A stretch of DNA of 64,000 nt. Source: Burkholderiaceae bacterium (GTDB taxonomy: Bacteria > Pseudomonadota > Gammaproteobacteria > Burkholderiales > Burkholderiaceae_B). Below, one piece after another: positions 7,490-17,090 of the stretch. The notes beneath the pieces are model-generated. The model saw only the letters and a program-made list of their open reading frames with translations, searched no databases and had not been told where the DNA came from. Location: NCBI GenBank assembly GCA_017983955.1, contig JAGOAJ010000015.1:1-64000 (forward strand). The letters are read 5' to 3'. A program made the position numbers and the translations under genes. Positions within the stretch are counted from its first letter, which is position 1; every line of letters starts with the position of its first letter.

Positions 7490-8697
7490 CTACTACCACC
7501 CCAGCCCAGGGCCCTTTGCAGGGTGTACGGGTTATTGAACTTGGACAATTAATTGCCGGCCCTTTCTGCGGCCAGCTGCTGGCTGACTTCGGGGCCGAGG
7601 TCATTAAAATCGAAGCGCCCGGCGTAGGTGATCCCATGCGTACCTGGGGACGCGAAAAAGCCCACGGTAAAACGCTGTGGTGGTCATTGATCGCCCGCAA
7701 TAAAAAATCCGTGACTTGCGATCTACGCACTGAACAAGGCCAGGCCATATTGAAAGGGCTGGTCAAAGACGCCGATGTCCTGATAGAAAACTTCCGCCCT
7801 GGTACGCTGGAAAAATGGAATATGGGCTGGGAAACGCTAAAAGCCATTAACCCTGACTTAGTGTTGGTCAGGGTGTCGGGCTATGGCCAGACCGGTCCCT
7901 ACTCATCGCGTGCCGGGTTCGGTTCTATAGGCGAAGCCATGGGCGGCCTGCGCTATGTGTGTGGCGACCCCTCTACCCCTCCGTCACGTATGGGTATATC
8001 CATTGGTGATACGTTAGCCGCCATGCATGCCGCGTTGGGAGCTGTGATGGCCTTGTTTGCCCGTTCGCGCATCAAGGGTGGGCAAGTGGTGGACAGCGCT
8101 ATCTACGAAGCTGTGCTGAATTTCATGGAAAGCACCATCATAGAGTATGACCAGACCGGCTATATACGCGAACGCAGTGGCGCGATACTGCCCAATATAG
8201 CACCCAGCAACGTCTACCCTACCGCCGACGGCTTGGATATAGTCATAGGCGCGAATCAAGACAGCGTATTCGGTCGCTTATGCACCGCCATGGATAGGCC
8301 GGAACTGGCCCAGGACCCACGCTACGTCAGCCACGAAGCACGCGGTAAACACCAAACCGAACTGGATGAATTGATTGCGGATTGGACTCGCGGTATCAGA
8401 GCCTCCGATCTTTTGGACCTGATGGAACAGCACGGCGTACCCGCTGGTGGTATTTACCGCGCCCCGGACATGATGGCCGACCCGCACTTCCAGGCTCGCG
8501 AAGCCATAGTCCGCGTACCCCACCCTGAATTCGGAGATGTGGCCATGCAAAACGTAGCCCCACGTCTGTCTGAAACACCTGGCTCCATCCGTCATTGCGG
8601 ACCGGAACTGGGGGAACACACCGATGACATTCTTAGCTCATTGCTGGGAATGGATCCCCGGCAGATTGCCGAACTGAAAGCCAGCGGCATTATTTAA
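7486..8697 (+). CDS. Class III CoA-transferase (CaiB/BaiF family)
   Basis: A 403-residue family III CoA-transferase, which moves CoA from a donor such as succinyl-CoA to a carboxylic acid. Visible are RVIELGQLIAGPFCGQLLAD at the N-terminus, GAEVIKIEAPGVGDP, ENFRPGTLE, and GISIGDTLAAMHAALG with the conserved catalytic Asp. The start is GTG at 7486, overlapping the gntR stop. The nearest functional idea is a SUGCT-like enzyme activating glutarate or 3-hydroxy-3-methylglutarate, because the divergent gene encodes an HMG-CoA-lyase-like enzyme. Other acids such as citramalate or itaconate are equally compatible with the family. Confidence 0.9.
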   Translation: MTTTTPAQGPLQGVRVIELGQLIAGPFCGQLLADFGAEVIKIEAPGVGDPMRTWGREKAHGKTLWWSLIARNKKSVTCDLRTEQGQAILKGLVKDADVLIENFRPGTLEKWNMGWETLKAINPDLVLVRVSGYGQTGPYSSRAGFGSIGEAMGGLRYVCGDPSTPPSRMGISIGDTLAAMHAALGAVMALFARSRIKGGQVVDSAIYEAVLNFMESTIIEYDQTGYIRERSGAILPNIAPSNVYPTADGLDIVIGANQDSVFGRLCTAMDRPELAQDPRYVSHEARGKHQTELDELIADWTRGIRASDLLDLMEQHGVPAGGIYRAPDMMADPHFQAREAIVRVPHPEFGDVAMQNVAPRLSETPGSIRHCGPELGEHTDDILSSLLGMDPRQIAELKASGII

Positions 8698-8716
8698 ACC
8701 ACCAACGGAGACAAAC

Positions 8717-9712
8717 ATGAAACTTATCATGAAGGCTTTTGCCGGCGCCACTTTGGCGCTAGGTCTAGCAGCAGGCGCACATTCCGCCCAAACCTTGCGC
8801 GTCACTTTGCAACTGCCCACTAAACACATCCTGGGCGAAAACGTCCTGGCCTTTCAAAAACTTGTCGAAGAAGGCAGCAAGGGCGAACTGAAACTGGAAA
8901 TCTACGATTCGGCTCAACTGTACAAAGGCACAGAAGTGCCGCAGGCGGTCAGTTCAGGCGCCATTGACATGGGCATAGTCGAACTGGGCGTGTTCGCTGG
9001 CACCATCCCAGCCGCTGGCGCGTTCTCCGTACCCTTCCTGTTCCCCACCGATGCTGCCATACGCAACGCCACCAGCCCCGAAAGCGAAGTGCGCCAGGCT
9101 GTGGATGGCGCCATCCTGAAAACCGGCTCGCGGGTACTGTGGTGGCAAGCCTATGGCGCAGTGCAAATGCTTAGCAAAAAAGAACCCGTACGCTCGCCAG
9201 CCGACCTGAAAAACAAAAAGGTCCGTGTTATCAGTAAGCCTATCGGTGAATTTATTGCCGATGTGGGCGGCGTACCTATCGTGATCGATGGTGCTGAACA
9301 ATTGTTGGCCTACCAGCGCGGTACCGTGGACGTGGGCATGTCGGGTACTACAGCGACCCAAAGCCGCCATATGTATGACGTCATGGACTTTATCACCATG
9401 ACCAATCACTCGGCGGTAGAGTTCCTGTTCATCATGAACGACAAGGCTTACCAGAAGCTGTCGCCCGAACACCAGAAATTGCTGATGGAAGCGGCACGCA
9501 CGGTTGAAACCGAACTGCGCGACAACACCGAACGGCTGAACCTTGAAGCCATGGAGTTCCTGCGCTCGAAAACCAAGATGCAAGTGGTTGAACTGACACC
9601 CGAAGAAATCGAAGTATGGCGCAAGGCGGCAGAACCCACTATGAAGCGCTTTGCTGAAGATAGCGGCCCATTGGCCAAACAGGTTGTGGAAGCAGCCCTT
9701 AAAAACCAATAA
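8717..9712 (+). CDS. TRAP transporter solute-binding protein DctP
   Basis: A 331-residue periplasmic binding protein of a tripartite ATP-independent transporter. A signal peptide ends near ...GAHSAQ (residue about 24). The body follows the DctP pattern: [34 protein letters not shown], then LKNKKVRVISKP and FITMTNHSAVEF. The conserved Arg that contacts ligand carboxylates is probably in the VRVISKP region. It lies 19 bp after the CoA-transferase gene, with an ACGGAGACA ribosome-binding site, and is followed by both membrane subunits. Cargo is likely an organic acid; the exact ligand is not readable. Confidence 0.92.
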   Translation: MKLIMKAFAGATLALGLAAGAHSAQTLRVTLQLPTKHILGENVLAFQKLVEEGSKGELKLEIYDSAQLYKGTEVPQAVSSGAIDMGIVELGVFAGTIPAAGAFSVPFLFPTDAAIRNATSPESEVRQAVDGAILKTGSRVLWWQAYGAVQMLSKKEPVRSPADLKNKKVRVISKPIGEFIADVGGVPIVIDGAEQLLAYQRGTVDVGMSGTTATQSRHMYDVMDFITMTNHSAVEFLFIMNDKAYQKLSPEHQKLLMEAARTVETELRDNTERLNLEAMEFLRSKTKMQVVELTPEEIEVWRKAAEPTMKRFAEDSGPLAKQVVEAALKNQ

Positions 9713-9777
9713 ATTCTTACTGAATTACCGGGCCGCCGCTGGCGGTGGCCCGACCACACTTGCTCCAGGAGCACCCT

Positions 9778-10284
9778 ATGTTGCTAGCTGAACTAGCTGA
9801 TCGTCTGTCCGTATTTATCGGCAGGCTGACGGGATGGTTGTTCTTTTTTATTGGCGTTGCGCTTACCTACGACGTCATCGCCCGTTTTCTGTTCCACTCG
9901 CCCACGTCATGGGCCGCTGATGTCTCTACCATTATGCAAATATGGGTGGTGTACGCCGGCATGGCCTATGTGCTGAAAGAACGCAACCTGATACGCATTA
10001 CGGCATTTGTTCGCATGGCATCGCCCTTCTGGCGCAAAGTCTCCGAAGCGCTTTCCCTACTGATCATAGGCCTTTTCTCTGCCATTATGCTGTGGGAAAG
10101 CATAGGCATCGTGGTTGAATCCATAGAACAGGGCCGACGCGCGGCCACCATGATAGAAACCCCCAGCTGGATACCCGAAATTGCCATACCAATAGGCTTT
10201 GGCCTATTGCTGCTGCAAGTCCTGGCCGACTTAGTACGCTTGCCCGGACGCCCTGCCCCCGAATTTGACGAAGAGGAAGTGTAA
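9778..10284 (+). CDS. TRAP transporter small permease DctQ
   Basis: A 168-residue integral membrane protein with four predicted helices, the usual DctQ size. It has the family-typical DVIARFLFHSPTSWAADVST and YVLKERNLIRI segments. The start is the ATG at 9778 with AGGAG just upstream; an earlier in-frame start at 9745 lies in the intergenic sequence. It sits between dctP and dctM. The stop codon directly abuts the dctM start, so translation is probably coupled. Confidence 0.9.
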   Translation: MLLAELADRLSVFIGRLTGWLFFFIGVALTYDVIARFLFHSPTSWAADVSTIMQIWVVYAGMAYVLKERNLIRITAFVRMASPFWRKVSEALSLLIIGLFSAIMLWESIGIVVESIEQGRRAATMIETPSWIPEIAIPIGFGLLLLQVLADLVRLPGRPAPEFDEEEV

Positions 10285-11562
10285 ATGACAACGCTGATCA
10301 TTATCGGCGGCCTGCTGGCCCTGCTGTTCGTGGGCGTGCCAGTAGCATTCACCCTGGCCACGCTAGGCGTGACCATGTTGTGGTTCAAAGGCTTCCCCCT
10401 AATTATTGCGGCGCAAAATCTAACTGGCAGTTTGGATAGCTTCATCTTGCTGTCCATCCCACTGTTCATATTGATGTCGAACATTCTGCTGAAAGGCGGT
10501 GTGGGCCGTGACCTGTTCAATGCTTTTCAAGCTTGGGTAGGACATTGGCCCGGCGGTTTGGCAACAGCTACCCTGATGGCGTCTGGCCTGTTCTCTACCA
10601 TTAATGGTAGCTCGGTAGCGACGGCAGCCACCATAGGCACGGTCGCCATCCCTGAAATGCAGCAGCGTGGCTACAAGCGTCCCTTTACCTACGGTCTGGT
10701 GGCAGCAGGCGGCACCTTAGGCATCTTGATCCCTCCGTCCATCCCCCTAATCGTGTATGGGGTGATTACCGAACAGTCTATTGTTGACCTATTCCTGGCT
10801 GGCATGATCCCTGGCTTAGTCTTGCTTAGTCTGTTCGCTGTATATTCATTTTTATACTGCCATTTTGGCAAGGCCTACACCCCTATGCCCAAACAAGGCT
10901 GGGACGAAAAAGGCCGGGCTACCCTGCGCGCATTGCCCACTTTGCTAATTGCGGGAATTATCATAGGCGGTATCTACGCAGGTATCTTTACCCCCACCGA
11001 AGCGGCTGCCATAGGCTTCTTTTGTTCTTTGGTGCTGACCGCTGGGTTCATGCGCACACTGACCTTGGCCAAACTTAGCGAGGCCGTCAAAGACACCATG
11101 AAAACCTCGGTGACTATTTTGCTGATCGTGGTTGGCGCAAAAATCTTTGGGCATGCTATTACCCTGTATCGCATTCCGCAGGAAGTCACCGCATTTGTCA
11201 CAGAAAATTTTCACCATCCACTTAGCTTTTTGTTGGCTGTGACTTGTGTGCTGTTAGTGATAGGCCTGTTCCTGGAAAGCCTGTCCATGCTGTTGATCAT
11301 GGTGCCGGTACTGTACCCATCGCTGGCCGCGCTGAATATAGACCCCATCTGGTTTGGCATTTACTTCGTGGTCCTAATCGAGGTGGCACTGATTACACCG
11401 CCGGTGGGAATGAACTTATTCGTTATTCAGGCGGTCACCAAAGCCAGAATCAACGAGGTCATCCAAGGCGCCCTGCCCTTTGTGTTTATTATGCTGGGCA
11501 TGGCGTTTCTGTTGTATCTGTTCCCTGATATGGCCTTATGGCTAGTACGCGTCATGAAGTAA
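10285..11562 (+). CDS. TRAP transporter large permease DctM
   Basis: A 425-residue polytopic protein of the IT superfamily, which forms the sodium-dependent transport channel of the TRAP system. Characteristic are PVAFTLATLGV, SLDSFILLSIPLFILMSNIL, the re-entrant NGSSVATAATIGTVAIPEM segment, GILIPPSIPLIVYG, and VEVALITPPVGMNLF-like ends (EVALITPPVGMNLF). Full length for the family. It is the last gene of the gntR-CoA-transferase-dctPQM operon and is followed by a strong bidirectional terminator. Confidence 0.94.
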   Translation: MTTLIIIGGLLALLFVGVPVAFTLATLGVTMLWFKGFPLIIAAQNLTGSLDSFILLSIPLFILMSNILLKGGVGRDLFNAFQAWVGHWPGGLATATLMASGLFSTINGSSVATAATIGTVAIPEMQQRGYKRPFTYGLVAAGGTLGILIPPSIPLIVYGVITEQSIVDLFLAGMIPGLVLLSLFAVYSFLYCHFGKAYTPMPKQGWDEKGRATLRALPTLLIAGIIIGGIYAGIFTPTEAAAIGFFCSLVLTAGFMRTLTLAKLSEAVKDTMKTSVTILLIVVGAKIFGHAITLYRIPQEVTAFVTENFHHPLSFLLAVTCVLLVIGLFLESLSMLLIMVPVLYPSLAALNIDPIWFGIYFVVLIEVALITPPVGMNLFVIQAVTKARINEVIQGALPFVFIMLGMAFLLYLFPDMALWLVRVMK

Positions 11563-11576
11563 AACACAACATGCGC

Positions 11577-11617
11577 AAAAAGGCCGGGTGCTGTAATGAC
11601 AGTAACCCGGCCTTTTT
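11577..11617. terminator. Bidirectional Rho-independent terminator
   Basis: AAAAAGGCCGGGT (11577-11589) pairs with ACCCGGCCTTTTTT (from 11604), with an inner CTGT/ACAG pairing around the loop. T runs follow the stem on both strands. It separates the convergent dctM and dnaQ genes. Confidence 0.9.
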
Positions 11618-11643
11618 TATTGCTGATAATGCAGAGTCCCGAC

Positions 11644-12354
11644 TTAGGTCCGCTGTATCTCGCGCCAGACGCAAGGTTTGCCCGCCGCCTTGTCCAAACC
11701 TTGCAAATAGGCTTCGTGAGCCGCCAAATCGGCGTCGCTGGCACTGGCGACTTTCAACGTCAAAGGATCAAAACGCTCTAGCTGTAAACCGTCGGCGCCC
11801 AGATCTTCGTCTTCGCCAAAATCCATGGTCAGACCGTCTTGGCCGCGCGTCATGGCCAGCCAGACATCGGCTAATAGCTCAGAGTCCAGCAACGCGCCGT
11901 GCAATACCCGATGGGCATTGGAAATTCCATAGCGGTCGCACAAGGCATCCAATGAATTGCGCTTGCCAGGGTGAATTTCGCGCGCATGCACCAATGAACA
12001 GGTGACTTTTTCGCACAACTGATCAAAATTAGGTTGGCCTATACGCTTGAGCTCGGCATTCAAAAACTTGATATCAAACGCCGCATTATGAATAATGACT
12101 TCGGCGCCCTGTACATAATCCACCAGTTCCTGCGCCACATCATTAAAGCGTGGGTGATCGGACAAAAACTTCGTAGTCAGGCCGTGTATTGCCAGCGCTT
12201 CGGGGTCACTGTCGCGATCTGGATTCAAGTACAAATGCAGATGGCGTCCTGTTAGACGACGGTTAACCAGTTCAACACATGCTACTTCTACCATGCGGTG
12301 ACCCTGAGCTGGGTCCAGTCCGGTGGTTTCAGTATCCAATACTATCTGACGCAT
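11644..12354 (-). CDS. dnaQ: DNA polymerase III subunit epsilon
   Basis: A 236-residue 3'-5' proofreading exonuclease of the replicative polymerase. ExoI DTETTG is at residues 7-12, ExoII HNAAFDIKFL in the middle, and ExoIII-epsilon H-x5-D in HRVLHGALLDSELLADV. The C-terminal tail after about residue 180 would carry the alpha-subunit contact. It lies downstream on the minus strand of rnhA, as in many gamma- and betaproteobacteria, but an RND efflux pair separates the two here. The start is the ATG at 12354. Confidence 0.95.
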   Translation of the reverse strand: MRQIVLDTETTGLDPAQGHRMVEVACVELVNRRLTGRHLHLYLNPDRDSDPEALAIHGLTTKFLSDHPRFNDVAQELVDYVQGAEVIIHNAAFDIKFLNAELKRIGQPNFDQLCEKVTCSLVHAREIHPGKRNSLDALCDRYGISNAHRVLHGALLDSELLADVWLAMTRGQDGLTMDFGEDEDLGADGLQLERFDPLTLKVASASDADLAAHEAYLQGLDKAAGKPCVWREIQRT

Positions 12355-12388
12355 AACTTCCTGTATTCAAAAATGCTAGCTATCTAAA

Positions 12389-15300
12389 CTAGGCGTGTTT
12401 AGGGCGCTGACGGCTGGCGATCAAGGTATAGGCCACGGGCACAACAAACAAGGTTAACACCGTACCCAAGGTCAATCCACCGACCAGCACCCAACCAATT
12501 TGCTGACGGGATTCCGCCCCGGCGCCTGTGGCATAAGCCAGTGGCAACACGCCTAACACCATAGCGCCTGTGGTCATCAGTATAGGACGCAGGCGCATGA
12601 CACTGGCCTCTATGACAGCCTCTGTCATTTCTGCGCCACCCGCCCGCAACTGATTCGCAAACTCCACGATCAGTATGCCGTGCTTGGTGATTAGGCCCAC
12701 CAAGGTGATCAGACCTATCTGACTATAAATAGACAAGGTGCCGCCCGATAACCATAAGGCCAGCAAAGCGCCTGTCATGGACAAAGGCACTGACAGCATA
12801 ATGATAAAAGGACTACGCCAGCTTTCAAACTGCGCCGCCAGCACCAGGTAAATAAAGGCCAAGGCCATTAAAAACACCAGATAGATGTTGCCCGACGAGT
12901 CACGGAATTCACGCGACTGACCATCCAAGTCAGTCTGCACCGTAGGCGGCAAGGTTTCCAGCGCCACCGTCCGCATGTGTTCCAGAGCTTCGCCCAAGGC
13001 ATAACCCGGCGCAATCGAGGCTTCAATTTTTACCGCTCGCAAGCGGTTGAAGTGGTTCAAGGACTGGGGCGAGACACTTTCCGACACTGTCAGGAAGTTG
13101 GACATCTGCACCATGCTGCCATCGCGAGTGCGTACATAGATATCAGAGATATCCGTAGGGTCGGAACGGTCTTTCTTCTTGACCTGAACGATAACATCGT
13201 ACTGTTCGCCACTATCCTGAAAACGGGTTACTTGGCGACCGCCCAGCATGGTTTCCAAAGTACGCCCCAGCACATCGACGTCAGTCCCCACATCAGCCAG
13301 CTTGTCACGGTCCACCACCACCCGCAATTCGGGGGTATTCAAACGCAAATCCGTGTCAATATTTTGCAGCCCTGGATACTCACGCAACTTGCTGACAAAG
13401 CCTTCGACCAGCTTGGCTATTTCTGGATAGCTGGCCTGGCTCATAACCACGAATTCAATGGGCTTGGACGTGGCCCGCTGCCCCAGCGAAGGCGGGTTGG
13501 TTGGGAAGGCCCTGACCCCAGGCAAGCCAGCAAATTTTGGCTGCAAACTAGCCGCTATGCTTTGCTGGGAACGACTACGCTGATCCCACGGTTTCAAGCG
13601 CAAAATAGCAAAGGAATCGGTAACCGTAGGAAAGCCAATTACGGACTGATAGCCTTCCATTTCCGGCAGTTCGGCGTAAAAGCCCTCGACCTGCTCTACG
13701 CTATGCAGGGTGTAATCCAGCGTCGATCCTTCAGGACCGCTAATTACACCAAACACCACGCCACGGTCTTCTATGGGGGCCAGTTCGCTTTTAACGGTTT
13801 TGAACAGCACGCCGCTTCCCGCCGCCACCAACAAACCCAACAAGACCACTATCATCCTGTGCCGCAAAGCACGCCCCAAACCCTTACGATAACGGCTGGT
13901 TAAACCCACCAGCAAGTTTTCTATCCAGGTGTAAATACGGCCATGGCTGGTCTGATGACGTAATAGGGTAGAACACATCATGGGGGTAAGCGTCAGTGCC
14001 ACGAAACCCGACACCAGCACTGCCCCAGCCAGCGTTAAGGCAAACTCAATAAACAAGCGACCCGTACGCCCGGTGGCAAAAGCCAGCGGCGCATATACAG
14101 TAACCAGCGTCAACGTCATGGCTACAATCGCAAACCCAACTTCCTTGGCCCCCAGGAAGGCGGCTTCCAAACGGGTTTTACCTTCTTCCATGTGCCGGAA
14201 AATATTCTCAAGCACGACGATGGCGTCATCCACCACCAGCCCTATAGCCAGCACCATGGCCAGCAAGGTCAGGGTATTGATGGAAAAGCCGAAAAGAAAC
14301 ATAATGCCAAATGCCCCCACCAGCGACACAGGTATCGTCACTATGGGAATCAGGCTGGCACGCACGTTGCGCAAGAAGAAGAAAATAACCAGTACCACCA
14401 GGATGACCGCCTCGATCACCGTGGCGTACACCGAGTCTATGGACTTCTGAATAAACACTGAACTGTCATATGACAGGTTCAGTTGCATGCCGGCGGGCAA
14501 ATTCTGGTTAATTAGCTCAACCTCTTTGTGCACCTCGCGCGACAAGTCCAAAGGGTTGGCAGTAGATTGTTTGGTGATACCTATGGTCAGGCTGGGCTGG
14601 CCGTTATAACGCGCCAGCACCCTGTCAGAGGCGGCGCCAATTTCCACGTCCGCCACATCGCTAAGACGCACAGGGTAGCCCTGGCTATTGGCGACGATTA
14701 CCTTGCCAAATTGCTCGACGGTCTGCAGATCGGTGGACGATACCACCGAGAACTCTCGTTCCAGTGACTCTATGCGCCCTGCCGGTATCAATACGTTCTG
14801 GGCGCGTAAAGCCGACTCCACGTCTTGGACTATCAGCCCATACGCCGCCAATTTGGTCCTGTCCACATACACCCGCATGGATGGCAGGCGTTCGCCAAAA
14901 ACTCGTACTTCGGCTGCACCCGGCAACACGGACAAGCGAGTTTTTATATAACGATTAATGTAGTCGGACGCTTCGAGCTGGGAATAATCACCTGCTGTCA
15001 CGCCTAGATAAATAATTGGCGTGGAATCAGCCTCGACCTTGCTGATGATAGGTTCGTCGACTTCGTCGGGCAGAAAGCGCCGTGCGCGAGACACCTTATC
15101 GCGCACATCGGCCGCCGCAGCGTCTGGGTCACGACTTAAATTAAATTTAATATTGATCAGGCTGCGCTCGGACCGGCTGCGCGATGTCATGACATCCACG
15201 CCCTCTATGCCAGATAGCTGGTCTTCAAGTGGCTTGGTCACCTGCGACTCCACCACCTCTGGGGACGCACCGGTATACGCGGTAACCACAGACACAACGG

Positions 15301-15427
15301 GTTCGTCGATGGCAGGATATTCCCGCACCGTCAGCCTGTCATAAGAGATCAGGCCGACCAACACAATAATCAGCGACAGTACCGTAGCAAAAACCGGGCG
15401 CTTGATGCAGGTTTCAGAGAGTTTCAT
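12389..15427 (-). CDS. RND efflux transporter, inner-membrane permease
   Basis: A 1012-residue AcrB/MexB-superfamily (HAE1) pump, with 12 predicted membrane helices and two large periplasmic loops. It starts MKLSETCIKRPVFATVLSL, typical of the shorter MexK/MdtB-like branch. The proton-relay pair is visible in LAIGLVVDDAIVVLENIFRH (two adjacent Asp in helix 4), and the C-terminal half repeats the pattern with GLITKHGILIVEFANQLR. It is paired with the periplasmic adaptor gene 15 bp upstream. No outer-membrane channel gene is linked, so it presumably recruits one encoded elsewhere. Substrates are unknown. Confidence 0.93.
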   Translation of the reverse strand: MKLSETCIKRPVFATVLSLIIVLVGLISYDRLTVREYPAIDEPVVSVVTAYTGASPEVVESQVTKPLEDQLSGIEGVDVMTSRSRSERSLINIKFNLSRDPDAAAADVRDKVSRARRFLPDEVDEPIISKVEADSTPIIYLGVTAGDYSQLEASDYINRYIKTRLSVLPGAAEVRVFGERLPSMRVYVDRTKLAAYGLIVQDVESALRAQNVLIPAGRIESLEREFSVVSSTDLQTVEQFGKVIVANSQGYPVRLSDVADVEIGAASDRVLARYNGQPSLTIGITKQSTANPLDLSREVHKEVELINQNLPAGMQLNLSYDSSVFIQKSIDSVYATVIEAVILVVLVIFFFLRNVRASLIPIVTIPVSLVGAFGIMFLFGFSINTLTLLAMVLAIGLVVDDAIVVLENIFRHMEEGKTRLEAAFLGAKEVGFAIVAMTLTLVTVYAPLAFATGRTGRLFIEFALTLAGAVLVSGFVALTLTPMMCSTLLRHQTSHGRIYTWIENLLVGLTSRYRKGLGRALRHRMIVVLLGLLVAAGSGVLFKTVKSELAPIEDRGVVFGVISGPEGSTLDYTLHSVEQVEGFYAELPEMEGYQSVIGFPTVTDSFAILRLKPWDQRSRSQQSIAASLQPKFAGLPGVRAFPTNPPSLGQRATSKPIEFVVMSQASYPEIAKLVEGFVSKLREYPGLQNIDTDLRLNTPELRVVVDRDKLADVGTDVDVLGRTLETMLGGRQVTRFQDSGEQYDVIVQVKKKDRSDPTDISDIYVRTRDGSMVQMSNFLTVSESVSPQSLNHFNRLRAVKIEASIAPGYALGEALEHMRTVALETLPPTVQTDLDGQSREFRDSSGNIYLVFLMALAFIYLVLAAQFESWRSPFIIMLSVPLSMTGALLALWLSGGTLSIYSQIGLITLVGLITKHGILIVEFANQLRAGGAEMTEAVIEASVMRLRPILMTTGAMVLGVLPLAYATGAGAESRQQIGWVLVGGLTLGTVLTLFVVPVAYTLIASRQRPKHA

Positions 15428-15442
15428 AAAGTGCGCCGCTAA

Positions 15443-16570
15443 TCAGGACGCTGACGCGCTAGCATCAGCCTTGGCTGCGGCTGACGGCAACACTTGAACC
15501 TGCCCGCCATCCAGAACTTTTTGCAATCCAGATATCACCACTTGATCCCCCGCCTGCAAACCGTCAAGTATTTCAACCATGCCTTCGCGACGCTGGCCAA
15601 CGCTGACCATGACGCGTTGGGCGGTATTTTGGCTGACTCGAAATACATATTGCGACTGGCCTGATGGCGACAAGGCCGTTTCCGGCACCACCAGCGATTC
15701 TGTATCCATAAACTTCAGTTGCACGCGAGCAAACATGCCAGGACGCAATGCGCCATCGGCATTGGGTACATTGGCGCGCAATAATATAGAGCGCCCACCC
15801 ACTTCGATCACGGGGCTGATGGCGGCGACCTGGGCTTCGCGCGCCTGACCCGGCAAGGCATCGAACGACAAGCTTATGCGCGTGCCTATACGTACCAGCC
15901 CTAAATACTGCTCAGGAATTCGGAAATCGGCCTTCAAAGGATCTATAGACTCTATGGGCACCAAATCAGAGCCAGGGCTGACATAGTCTCCGACTGAGAC
16001 ATTGCGCAACCCGGCCAGGCCATCAAAAGGCGCAACGATGGCGGTTTTACTCAATTGGGCCTGAGCCAGCGCCACTGCCGCCTGCTGCACGTTTAGTTGG
16101 CTGGCTGCTTCGTCCCTGGCTTGCTTGCTGATAAAGCCCTGCTTATTCAATTCAGCAGCACGCCTGTGCTGACTAGCCGCCAAATTAAGATTGGCCTGTG
16201 CCTGTTGTAATTGCGCCTGCAAAACACTATCGTCCAGGCGCACCAAGACTTGCCCCTTGGCAACCTTACCGCCTTCGTCAAAATTGATCTGGGCAATACG
16301 GCCAGTAATTTCAGAACGGAGTTCCACCGCATTTTCCGAGCGCAAGTTACCCACGGCAGCAACGCCATGCGGCAATGAAACCTGGGTCACGGTCGCCAAT
16401 TGGACATTGGCTGCGGCCTTAGCGGCTGATGTTGAGGACACCGGCGCAGTCGCCACTGCTTGAGAGGCTGACGTGCCCACATCGCGCTTAGCCAACCAGC
16501 GCGAACCTGCCACCCCAAGAGCGACGCCTATCACCAGCGTCACCACCACAACCATACGTGAATTTTTCAT
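15443..16570 (-). CDS. RND efflux periplasmic adaptor (membrane fusion protein)
   Basis: A 375-residue HlyD/AcrA-type adaptor. A single N-terminal membrane anchor (VVVVTLVIGVALGVAGSRWL) is followed by the barrel-sandwich/lipoyl motif (LRSEITGRIAQINFDEGGKV and the KTAIVAPFDGLAG half). Between them is a Gln/Ala-rich alpha-helical hairpin (QAQLQQAQANLNLAASQHRR). I start at the ATG at 16570; the longer reading frame overlaps the rnhA stop at 16599 and lacks family similarity. It works with the downstream permease to bridge inner and outer membranes. No regulator gene is adjacent. Confidence 0.92.
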   Translation of the reverse strand: MKNSRMVVVVTLVIGVALGVAGSRWLAKRDVGTSASQAVATAPVSSTSAAKAAANVQLATVTQVSLPHGVAAVGNLRSENAVELRSEITGRIAQINFDEGGKVAKGQVLVRLDDSVLQAQLQQAQANLNLAASQHRRAAELNKQGFISKQARDEAASQLNVQQAAVALAQAQLSKTAIVAPFDGLAGLRNVSVGDYVSPGSDLVPIESIDPLKADFRIPEQYLGLVRIGTRISLSFDALPGQAREAQVAAISPVIEVGGRSILLRANVPNADGALRPGMFARVQLKFMDTESLVVPETALSPSGQSQYVFRVSQNTAQRVMVSVGQRREGMVEILDGLQAGDQVVISGLQKVLDGGQVQVLPSAAAKADASASAS

Positions 16571-16598
16571 GTGTGCGACTTTACCATTCAGCAAGGGA

Positions 16599-17081
16599 TT
16601 ACAACACGCTTTCTTCGATGCGGGCACCGCGCATTTGCTCTACCCCCAGATTGGCCAATTCGTCAGCTCTTTCATTACCGGGATCACCCGCATGCCCCTT
16701 GACCCAGCGCCAAGTGACGGGTTGCTGCTGCACCAACGCATCCAGCTCTTGCCACAGGTCGGCATTTTTCACCGGCTTTTTATCAGCCGTACGCCAGCCG
16801 CGCCGTTTCCAGTTCGCCAGCCATTCATTCATGCCTTTTTGGACATACTGTGAATCCGTGTGCACCACAACCTCACAACGCCGCTTCAAGGCCTTTAGTG
16901 CTTGTATGACAGCCAGCAGTTCCATGCGATTGTTGGTGGTATGCAATTCCCCACCGTAAATTACCTTTTCGTGCTTGCCCTGACGCATCAGTGCGCCCCA
17001 GCCACCCACGCCAGGATTACCCTTGCAGGCGCCATCGGTCCAGATTTCGACACGAGAAAGTGCCATTTTCGACTGCGTCAT
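16599..17081 (-). CDS. rnhA: Ribonuclease HI
   Basis: A 160-residue RNase HI, which degrades the RNA of RNA-DNA hybrids. [20 protein letters not shown] carries the first catalytic Asp, [19 protein letters not shown] the Glu, [10 protein letters not shown] the second Asp, and [17 protein letters not shown] the His/Asp end. I give the ATG at 17081, 9 bp after the upstream stop; an alternative start at 17066 (MALSRVEIW) matches the usual N-terminus equally well. It lies directly after the yafS-like gene, as in E. coli. Confidence 0.95.
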   Translation of the reverse strand: MTQSKMALSRVEIWTDGACKGNPGVGGWGALMRQGKHEKVIYGGELHTTNNRMELLAVIQALKALKRRCEVVVHTDSQYVQKGMNEWLANWKRRGWRTADKKPVKNADLWQELDALVQQQPVTWRWVKGHAGDPGNERADELANLGVEQMRGARIEESVL

Positions 17082-17090
17082 CTTTATGCG

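Noticed and set aside
8954-9709. A 251-codon open frame antisense to dctP
   Set aside because: Phe/His/Gly-rich translation with no domain pattern, fully overlapped by dctP.
12977-13903. A 308-codon open frame antisense to the RND permease
   Set aside because: It lies wholly inside a gene with strong family motifs; its composition (His, Gln and Arg rich) and lack of a start site mark it as a mirror of the coding strand.
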